NCBI GenBank assembly: GCA_001513395.1
Contig: LFTP01000261.1
Location: 1-8,684, forward strand
DNA from: Clostridia bacterium DTU080
GTDB lineage: Bacteria > Bacillota > Limnochordia > DTU080
Reading direction: 5' to 3'
DNA length: 8,684 bases
Shown here: positions 1-5,366 of the stretch, in pieces
How positions within the stretch are numbered: position 1 is the stretch's first letter
Layout of the letters: the number at the start of each line of letters is the position of its first letter
The notes under the pieces: generated by a model
Databases searched by the model: none
What the model was told of the DNA's origin: nothing
Seen by the model: the letters and a program-made list of their open reading frames with translations, nothing else
Position numbers and translations under genes: made by a program

Positions 1-49
1 TGGACGCCGGCTAGGCCTTTAGTCTTGCCGATATGACAAATGTATTACT

Positions 50-74
50 TTGGTTAGAGGGAACCTCGGACCAA
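50..74. repeat. imperfect inverted repeat upstream of the regulator
   Basis: TTGGT at 50-54 pairs with ACCAA at 70-74, and GAGG at 57-60 pairs with CCTC at 64-67 around a GAA loop. A two-by-two mismatch (55-56 against 68-69) separates the two stems. No T-tract follows on either strand, so it is not an intrinsic terminator. It ends 42 bases before the chosen TTG start of the response regulator gene, so an operator or a 5'-leader hairpin are both possible. No convincing -35/-10 pair was found in 1-116. The structure is seen in the sequence; the role is not. Confidence 0.4.
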
Positions 75-98
75 CGTCTAATACTCTCAACAAGCCAG

Positions 99-110
99 AG
101 GAAAGGGGGG
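99..110 (+). promoter_or_regulatory. ribosome binding site deciding the TTG start at 117
   Basis: The purine-rich run AGGAAAGGGGGG ends six bases before TTG at 117. This favours a TTG start over the ATG at 33, which would place the hairpin at 50-74 inside the protein and add 28 residues that do not resemble a receiver domain. Confidence 0.6.
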
Positions 111-116
111 CTTACA

Positions 117-791
117 TTGATCGAGATTCTGGTAGTGGACGCTCAGGGTCTCATGTTGGAAGGGCTGCGAACGATTCTTGAGCTTGAACCGGATTTTCGG
201 GTCGTAGGCACCGCCAAAACCCCCAAGGAAGCTCTGCAACGGTGTGAGGCTTTGGCTCCGCAGGTGGTGGTCATGGATATTCCTGATCCGTGTACGGAGC
301 AAGTCGATGCGATCAAGGCCATGAAAGAACGTCATGTGGGAATCGTGGTCGTCGCTTTGAGCTGTCACAACACAAATAATTGTGTTTTGGGAACGCTGAG
401 TGCAGGTGCGGACAGCTTCTTGCTTAAGGACTCACCTTCGGAAGATCTCGTCCGGGCCGTCCGTGTAGGACTCATGGGCGGAGTCAGCCTGTCACCTCCG
501 GTCGCCAGACGGGTCGTGGACCAACTGCGCTGCCTGTCGGAGACCGGAGCCTTGCCGATGAAAGGGGACACACCTCTGGAGATCCCGTTGACTGAACGTG
601 AGATCGACGTATTGCGCTTGGTGGCGCAAGGCTTGTCGAATCGTGAAATCGGAGAGGCTCTCTACATCACCGAAGGAACCGTGAAGAACCACGTAAGCAG
701 CGTCTGCCGCAAACTCGGGGCCCGTGATCGAACGCAAATTGCGGTCTGGGCTTGGAAGCATGCTATAATGCATAAGGGGTGCCTGGGTTGA
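117..791 (+). CDS. NarL/FixJ-family response regulator (receiver + LuxR HTH)
   Basis: A 224-residue two-component transcription factor, the usual length for this family. Residues 1-120 form a receiver: IEILVVDAQ on beta-1, phosphoacceptor Asp54 in VVVMDIP, the switch serine Ser82 in VVALS, and Lys104 in FLLKD. Residues 158-214 form a LuxR-type helix-turn-helix, with LTEREIDVLRLVAQGLSNREI followed in frame by the recognition helix TEGTVKNHVSSVCRKLGA. The acidic pair that normally reads DD in beta-1 is Asp8-Ala9, so one of the usual Mg2+ ligands is missing, and the stretch after Asp54 (IPDPCTEQ) is diverged from the common MPGMDG form. Phosphorylation may therefore be altered or dispensable. 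No histidine kinase gene is in the window, so its partner and target are unknown. The TTG start at 117 rests on its ribosome binding site. The family call is firm; the regulon is not known. Confidence 0.93.
   Translation: MIEILVVDAQGLMLEGLRTILELEPDFRVVGTAKTPKEALQRCEALAPQVVVMDIPDPCTEQVDAIKAMKERHVGIVVVALSCHNTNNCVLGTLSAGADSFLLKDSPSEDLVRAVRVGLMGGVSLSPPVARRVVDQLRCLSETGALPMKGDTPLEIPLTEREIDVLRLVAQGLSNREIGEALYITEGTVKNHVSSVCRKLGARDRTQIAVWAWKHAIMHKGCLG
739..769 (+). promoter_or_regulatory. extended -10 promoter inside the regulator's 3' end
   Basis: TGCTATAAT at 761-769 is a perfect extended -10 element (TGN plus TATAAT). A weak -35 match, TTGCGG at 739-744, sits 19 bases upstream, which is longer than ideal, but extended -10 promoters tolerate a poor -35. 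The start point would be near 776, just before the regulator's stop codon, so the downstream small gene and speA could be transcribed separately from the regulator. This is a prediction from consensus only. Confidence 0.5.
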
Positions 792-835
792 TCAAATGGC
801 TGAACCAGGGTAAGTGGGAGAGACCTCATGACAAA

Positions 836-1144
836 ATGGCTGTCTACACCGAGATACTTCCCGGACAAAAATGGGGTATTCGCGTCTTACTTTTTGCACA
901 TACCGCCAGAGTGGAGGCTATAGACGGTCCGAAGTGCAGTTGGTACAAACCGGGTCCGCGGTTGTCGACCGAGGTCAGACTCAGCAGATGGGAAAAGCTC
1001 AGAGGAGTCAAATTCGAGGACAAGCTGCGCCGGGCCGTTGAAGAAAAGCGGGCCGTGGCCAGAGAAGAAAACGAGAAACTGGCCCTCAGAGAGCGCATGT
1101 ACGGTTCGGAAGACTTATCCGGTTCCGGCTCCACAGCCGGATGA
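836..1144 (+). CDS. small charged protein of unknown function
   Basis: I do not recognise this protein. From ATG at 836 it has 102 residues. The first half is mixed hydrophobic and aromatic (IRVLLFAHTARVEAIDG, then CSWYKPGPRL). The second half, about residues 55-92, is very rich in Lys, Arg and Glu and is predicted by eye to be one long helix, possibly a coiled coil. The frame is also open upstream, with a GTG at 779 and a TTG at 788. The TTG has an AAGGGG site eight bases before it and overlaps the regulator's stop as TTGA, so an N-terminally longer, translationally coupled 118-residue form is a real alternative. Another frame has an ATG at 828 with a better placed GGGAG site but stops after 31 codons. 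The gene overlaps the upstream end of the speA reading frame as ATGA (1141-1144), though speA itself probably starts later. Coding is likely; the start is uncertain. Confidence 0.55.
   Translation: MAVYTEILPGQKWGIRVLLFAHTARVEAIDGPKCSWYKPGPRLSTEVRLSRWEKLRGVKFEDKLRRAVEEKRAVAREENEKLALRERMYGSEDLSGSGSTAG
1124..1141 (+). repeat. perfect hairpin at the end of the small gene, before speA
   Basis: TCCGGCT (1124-1130) and AGCCGGA (1135-1141) form a seven-base-pair stem around the four-base loop CCAC. It overlaps the last codons of the small gene and ends 13 bases before the speA ribosome binding site. No T-tract follows, so it is not a standard terminator. It could influence coupling or mRNA processing between the two genes, but GC-rich coding sequence can give such stems by chance. 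Confidence 0.4.
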
Positions 1145-1153
1145 TCGGGCGTC

Positions 1154-1158
1154 GGAGG
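1154..1158 (+). promoter_or_regulatory. speA ribosome binding site
   Basis: GGAGG ends nine bases before ATG at 1168. It selects that start over the in-frame ATG at 1141, which overlaps the previous stop codon and would add nine residues (MIGRRRQHD) absent from the family. Confidence 0.65.
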
Positions 1159-1167
1159 CAGCATGAC

Positions 1168-2640
1168 ATGGAGGAGCAACAAAGCAATACCCAAGAAGCG
1201 ATGCCGCTTTTTTCCGGGCTCTTGGCATATGCCGCAAGTCGTCCGCTTCAGTTTCACATTCCCGGGCACAAACAGGGTGCGGGCATGGCTCCGGAGTTTA
1301 GAGAGTTTTTAGGGTCCAATGCATTGTCCATAGATTTGGTCAATGTTCCGCCCGTCGATGATCTCCATCGGCCGCGAGGGATGATTAAGGAGGCTCAAGC
1401 TCTGGCCGCGGAAGCCTTTGGCGCCGATCACACTTTTTTTTCGGTGCAGGGTACGAGCGGGGCTATCATGGCCATGATCCTAGCCTGTGTCAGGCCGGGG
1501 GAGAAAATACTGATTCCTCGCAACGTGCACAGGGCGGTCATGACGGGCATTGTGCTCTCCGGTGCGGTTCCCGTGTTCATGACCCCTGAGATTGACACGG
1601 AATTCGGCGTGGCTCACGGAGTTTCGGTATCGACCGTTCGCCGGGCACTGGGTGAGCATCCCGATGCCCGGGCTTTGCTTGTGGTCAATCCGACCTATTT
1701 CGGTGTCGTTTCCGATTTGCGAGCCATTGTGGAGGTGGCTCATGAGCGGGATGTGCCGGTATTGGTGGACGAAGCTCACGGGGCTCATCTGTACTTCCAC
1801 CCTTCTTTGCCATTGTCGGCCATGGCTGCGGGAGCCGATGTGGCGGCGACCAGTATGCACAAACTGGGTGGTTCCCTGACTCAAAGCTCAGTGTTGAACG
1901 TTCGCGCCGGGCTGGTCAATCCTCAGCGCATCCAGGCCGTCTTAAGCATGCTGACCACGACGTCCACGTCGTACTTGTTGTTGGCCTCGCTGGATGCGGC
2001 GCGCAAGCAGCTGGCCACCCGAGGGTGCGAGATGCTGGATGGGGTGATCGCCCTCGCCGAATGGGCGCGGGATGAGATCAATGCCATCCCGGGATTGTGC
2101 TGTCTGGGCCGACAACATGTGGGCAGCCTTTCTTCTTCCTATGGTTACGATCCCACGAAGCTTTTCATCTCGGTCAAAGGACTCGGTCTGTCCGGTCCGG
2201 AAGTAGAGCAACTGCTGCGCGTTAAATACCGCATAGAGATTGAAATGTCGGACCTTTACAATATCTTGGCGCTTATCACCCTGGCCGATAATGACTCAAC
2301 GGTGAAGAGGCTCGTACAGGCCTTGCGGGAGATCGCCGAGGGCGTGGCCGTTCGCCGGCCTCGTCTGGTGCATGTGCGCCTCCCTGACTTGCCGAGACTG
2401 GCTTTGACCCCTCGGGAGGCTTTCTACCGCAACTCGGAAGCGGTTCTGTTGGCCGATTCGGCCGGACGCATCGCCGCTGAGTTCGTGATGGTCTATCCGC
2501 CCGGCATCCCTTTGCTGTTGCCGGGAGAGCTGATTGAGCAGAAGAATCTTGATTATATCGTCGAACATATCAAGGCCGGACTGCCAGTACAGGGACCGGA
2601 AGATGTGAGTTTGCAGACAATTCGTGTCGTTGCCGATTAG
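1168..2640 (+). CDS. speA: arginine decarboxylase, Bacillus SpeA type (PLP-dependent)
   Basis: A 490-residue fold-type I PLP enzyme of the Orn/Lys/Arg decarboxylase class, expected to be cytosolic and to convert L-arginine to agmatine and CO2. Hallmarks in order are FHIPGHKQGAGM near residue 29, VDDLHRP, the cofactor-pocket segment FFSVQGTSGA, NPTYFGV, VDEAHGAH with Asp201 and His204 expected to bind the PLP ring, and SMHKLGGSLTQSS with Lys232 as the Schiff-base lysine. The stretch SMLTTTSTSYLLLASLD follows, then SDLYNIL, and near the C terminus AEFVMVYPPGIP and GLPVQGPED. These match the B. subtilis SpeA pattern closely, and the length is that of the short Bacillota enzyme rather than the roughly 700-residue inducible enterobacterial decarboxylases. 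Lysine decarboxylases share the fold (YaaO type), so lysine as substrate is not excluded from sequence alone. No agmatinase or agmatine ureohydrolase gene is in the window. Confidence 0.93.
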   Translation: MEEQQSNTQEAMPLFSGLLAYAASRPLQFHIPGHKQGAGMAPEFREFLGSNALSIDLVNVPPVDDLHRPRGMIKEAQALAAEAFGADHTFFSVQGTSGAIMAMILACVRPGEKILIPRNVHRAVMTGIVLSGAVPVFMTPEIDTEFGVAHGVSVSTVRRALGEHPDARALLVVNPTYFGVVSDLRAIVEVAHERDVPVLVDEAHGAHLYFHPSLPLSAMAAGADVAATSMHKLGGSLTQSSVLNVRAGLVNPQRIQAVLSMLTTTSTSYLLLASLDAARKQLATRGCEMLDGVIALAEWARDEINAIPGLCCLGRQHVGSLSSSYGYDPTKLFISVKGLGLSGPEVEQLLRVKYRIEIEMSDLYNILALITLADNDSTVKRLVQALREIAEGVAVRRPRLVHVRLPDLPRLALTPREAFYRNSEAVLLADSAGRIAAEFVMVYPPGIPLLLPGELIEQKNLDYIVEHIKAGLPVQGPEDVSLQTIRVVAD

Positions 2641-2762
2641 GTTGTTGTCATGGGGGAGGGATGCGTCTCGTAGTCATAGAATACATGTCGTATAAGCCCA
2701 TGCGGAGGGACTCGGGTTTAGAAGTAGCCGTAGTTGATGTGCAAGTATTGATATGTTCCACG

Positions 2763-2770
2763 AAGGAGGA
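2763..2770 (+). promoter_or_regulatory. ribosome binding site for the 84-residue protein
   Basis: AAGGAGGA, one of the strongest Shine-Dalgarno matches in the window, lies about eleven bases before GTG at 2781. It favours that start over the in-frame ATGs at 2661 and 2685. The preceding 140 bases after speA show no convincing promoter or terminator. Confidence 0.6.
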
Positions 2771-2780
2771 GAGAGCAAAG

Positions 2781-3035
2781 GTGGGTTTCTTATCCAAACT
2801 GTTTCGTCGAAGTGGCGGAGGGACGAAAAAATACGAGGACATGTTCATGGAGGCACACTACACATTTAAGCAGAGCGTTGAGTATGCCTTCAAGACAGCC
2901 GTAGAGGCCGGGGTAAAGGACGGAGTCTTTGAAAGCGCCGAGGCCGGAGCCGAGACTCTTTACAACGCTTTGATAGACAAGATCGAGCCGGAAGATAAAG
3001 CTGAATTGGAGAAAGCCAAATCACGCATTAGATGA
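2781..3035 (+). CDS. 84-residue helical protein of unknown function
   Basis: I do not recognise this protein. From the GTG at 2781 it reads GFLSKLFRRSGGGTKK, a short amphipathic basic segment followed by a glycine hinge. About 65 residues follow that look entirely helical: EDMFMEAHYTFKQSVEYAF, then KTAVEAGVKDGVF, ESAEAGAETLYNALIDKI and a charged tail, EPEDKAELEKAKSRIR. There is no cysteine, signal peptide or membrane segment. The N-terminal patch could touch the membrane or nucleic acid, but that is a guess. It follows speA on the same strand with a 140-base gap and is the last gene before the terminator at 3078. An N-terminally longer reading from 2661 (124 residues) is open but has its purine run directly against the ATG with no spacer. 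Confidence 0.6.
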   Translation: MGFLSKLFRRSGGGTKKYEDMFMEAHYTFKQSVEYAFKTAVEAGVKDGVFESAEAGAETLYNALIDKIEPEDKAELEKAKSRIR

Positions 3036-3077
3036 AGCACTCAGATAGCGGCCGATCGCTAAAAAGAACGATCGCGC

Positions 3078-3104
3078 GACGGTCGCCAGCGGCGGCCGTC
3101 TTTT
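3078..3104 (+). terminator. intrinsic terminator after the 84-residue gene
   Basis: GACGGTCGCC (3078-3087) pairs with GGCGGCCGTC (3091-3100), giving ten pairs including one G-T wobble around the three-base loop AGC. TTTT follows at 3101-3104. It lies 43 bases after the preceding stop codon, which is a typical arrangement, and separates the speA block from the TPR-SpoIID gene. Confidence 0.8.
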
Positions 3105-3160
3105 CGGATGTCTATGAGGGGGCCGAGCGGATCCCGTAAGAGAGTGGAGTGGCTCCAATC

Positions 3161-3167
3161 GAGGGGG
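3161..3167 (+). promoter_or_regulatory. ribosome binding site deciding the start at 3177
   Basis: GAGGGGG ends nine bases before ATG at 3177. From there the protein begins with a proper signal peptide. The upstream in-frame ATGs at 3108 and 3114 sit four and ten bases beyond the terminator's T-tract and lack a ribosome binding site. Confidence 0.6.
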
Positions 3168-3176
3168 ACCTCTTGC

Positions 3177-5288
3177 ATGATCGGCATGCCATGGCGTCTT
3201 CGCTACGGCCGATCGCTGGTCGTAGTGTTGTCTTTTTTGCTTTGCGTCGTCTTTGGGCCGCCCGTGATCGCGGCCGCATCTTTTACTCATCCGTTGGACT
3301 CACGGATGTTTCACAATGAATGGCCCGCACACGACAGCGAGTGGCAGCGGGTGAGCCAGCTGTACAAAGACGGCGAGCTCGAGGCCCTTGTTGAGCATCT
3401 GACTTCTTTGATGGCAAAAACGGAAGATCCATCGACGCGGCTTTTGGCTTTGCGCAATCTGGCCGTTGTCTACAAGGACCTGGGGCAGTGGTCATTGGCG
3501 GTGGACACCTACCTAAAAGCCATAGAACTTGCCGATGACGATCCTCAACTGTGGCTTGATCTTGGATGGGCCTACTATTCCTTGGCGCGCTATCCGGCGG
3601 CGGCCGCGGCGTTTGAGCGCTCGTTGGCCCTGTCTCCGAGGCAGCCACAGGCTCTGGTTGCTCTCGGAGCGGCATTAGGCCATTACGCGCCGGAGCGGGC
3701 TTTGTCCAATCTGTTGCAGGCCATTGATCTGGATCCCGGATATGCCATCGCCTACCGCGAGTTGGGCCTGGTCTATGACCGCCTGGGACGAACCGCTGAG
3801 GCCATCGAGGCTTTTGAGAATGCGCTCAGACGGGACGGCGGCTTGACCCGCCTCCACGTCTATTTGGCTCGGGCCTATGAGGCCCAAGGTGACTTGCGCA
3901 AAGCCTGGAGCGCCTATCAGAAGACGTCTTTGGTGCGCACGTATGACAAACAGGTTGCCGAAGACACGGCTAGCTTTGTGGCCAAAAACGAGAGCTTTCT
4001 CAGGCGGATGGAAGAGCAGGAGGCCAAAGATCGCGCCTCTTTGAAGTTGCGGGAAGTGACACCTTTGTCCGTTCCCGGCGCTCCTGAAGTGCGGGTCGGT
4101 CTGATGGAAAAAGCGGAGATCATCCGCATGGCCTGGAGCGGACCTGTGGAAGTATCTCGTTGGGGCCGGCCAATTGCCCGGCTGCAACCGGGAAAGATCT
4201 GGGTGGTGACGAGAAAAGGTAACGTGATCACCATGGCTACCGAAGACGGAGAGAGTGAGATCAGCGGCAAGGCACCCCTGCAGATTGTGCCGGAGGAGCC
4301 AAGCTCCACGATAGCCGTCTATGACATGGAGCTCGGCCGGGGGTATTTCTATGCCCGCAAAGAGCACCGCCTGTATCGCGGCAAGATGGAGCTTCTCGTC
4401 CGCGAGGGCGGCATGACCCTGGTCAACATCGTGGATATGGAATCGTATCTGTTGTCCGTGGTTCCTTCGGAGATGTATACGAGCATGCCCATGGAGGCGC
4501 TGAAGGCACAGGCCGTGGCCGCCCGTACGTATACCTATCGCTCTTTGGGACGCTATTGGCAGCGGGGATTTGACGTGATCGGTTCAGTGGCCTCTTCGGA
4601 GTATCGCGGAGTGGGAGTGGAGCATCCCAACACCACTGCGGCCGTAATGGAGACGATCGGTCTTATCTTGCGCGACGGTGAGCGTCCCGCTCAGGTTTTC
4701 TATAACGCCACGGCGGGTGGGTATACCGCTTCTTCAGAGGAGGTCTGGGGCGGACGGATCAGTTATCTGCGGCCCGTGATCGACGCTTTTGATCCTGGGC
4801 CGGAATTCCCTCTGGGGCCGTTGGCTTTGGAAGCGTGGATTAAAAACGCCCCTCGGGTGTTTGCCAGCAGCAGTTCTTACACGACGCGCAGCAGTTTCCG
4901 ATGGATACTTCCGGTGCCGGCGGCGGAGATCGAAGCTCGGGTCAATGTCCGCCAAGCCATCGGTACGGTGCAAGCCATCAGGCCTCGCAAGCGTGCCGTG
5001 GGGGGCCAGGTGGTGGAGGTCGAGATTATCGGCTCTCGCGGCAGTTACGTGGTCAAAGGCGACAGCATCCGTTCCACTTTGGGCGGTTTGAAGAGCAATC
5101 TGTTCAAAGTGGAGACGCGCCTTGATGCCGACGGCCGGGTGCGCGAGTTTGTCTTTTACGGTGGCGGATTCGGTCACGGCGTGGGCCTTGATCAATTGGG
5201 CGCGGCAGGCATGGCCGAGCAAGGCTATGACATGGCGACGATTCTGGCCCACTACTGCGGATCCGTGCAGTTGTATAAACTTTACTAG
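3177..5288 (+). CDS. secreted TPR protein with C-terminal SpoIID/LytB domain
   Basis: A 703-residue two-part protein. Residues 1-34 are a signal peptide or N-terminal anchor: basic MPWRLRYGR, then a hydrophobic core VVVLSFLLCVVFG and AAA. Residues about 54-255 hold five to six tetratricopeptide repeats (for example NLAVVYKDLGQWSLAVDTYLKAIEL and ELGLVYDRLGRTAEAIEAF, each split around the turn), a protein-protein scaffold. A charged linker leads to a SpoIID/LytB domain from about 303 to the end. Its marks are VPSEM with Glu432 at the place of the catalytic glutamate, ALKAQAVAARTY at 441-452, YNATAGGYTASSEEVWGG at 509-526 and GGGFGHGVGLDQLG from 662. SpoIID enzymes cleave glycan strands from which stem peptides have been removed; LytB-type relatives act as amidase modifiers. 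Here the domain would act outside the cytoplasmic membrane on peptidoglycan. Sporulation SpoIID has no TPR part, so this is probably a paralogue with another cell-wall role. The cysteines reported to bind zinc in a clostridial SpoIID are absent. Confidence 0.88.
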   Translation: MIGMPWRLRYGRSLVVVLSFLLCVVFGPPVIAAASFTHPLDSRMFHNEWPAHDSEWQRVSQLYKDGELEALVEHLTSLMAKTEDPSTRLLALRNLAVVYKDLGQWSLAVDTYLKAIELADDDPQLWLDLGWAYYSLARYPAAAAAFERSLALSPRQPQALVALGAALGHYAPERALSNLLQAIDLDPGYAIAYRELGLVYDRLGRTAEAIEAFENALRRDGGLTRLHVYLARAYEAQGDLRKAWSAYQKTSLVRTYDKQVAEDTASFVAKNESFLRRMEEQEAKDRASLKLREVTPLSVPGAPEVRVGLMEKAEIIRMAWSGPVEVSRWGRPIARLQPGKIWVVTRKGNVITMATEDGESEISGKAPLQIVPEEPSSTIAVYDMELGRGYFYARKEHRLYRGKMELLVREGGMTLVNIVDMESYLLSVVPSEMYTSMPMEALKAQAVAARTYTYRSLGRYWQRGFDVIGSVASSEYRGVGVEHPNTTAAVMETIGLILRDGERPAQVFYNATAGGYTASSEEVWGGRISYLRPVIDAFDPGPEFPLGPLALEAWIKNAPRVFASSSSYTTRSSFRWILPVPAAEIEARVNVRQAIGTVQAIRPRKRAVGGQVVEVEIIGSRGSYVVKGDSIRSTLGGLKSNLFKVETRLDADGRVREFVFYGGGFGHGVGLDQLGAAGMAEQGYDMATILAHYCGSVQLYKLY

Positions 5289-5366
5289 TCAAGGTCAAGG
5301 CTGGGGCGAAGGGGAACGGCTTGCTGACGACGAAACTTAGAGCAAACCGACGTGGGTGGTGTGACC

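Noticed and set aside
33..116. N-terminal extension of the response regulator from ATG at 33
   Set aside because: It would put the hairpin at 50-74 in the coding region, does not look like receiver sequence, and is less well supported than the TTG at 117 with its strong ribosome binding site.
3108..3176. Longer start of the TPR-SpoIID protein at ATG 3108
   Set aside because: It begins four bases after a terminator T-tract with no ribosome binding site, and puts 23 polar residues before a normal signal peptide.
3049..3217. Twelve-base repeat CGGCCGATCGCT at 3049-3060 and 3206-3217
   Set aside because: It is short, GC-rich and built on the palindrome CGATCG; the second copy lies in the signal peptide coding region. 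Chance is the simplest explanation.
3675..4367. 230-codon open frame on the minus strand
   Set aside because: It is fully antisense to the clearly coding TPR-SpoIID gene and shows no recognisable domain; long antisense frames are expected in GC-rich coding DNA.
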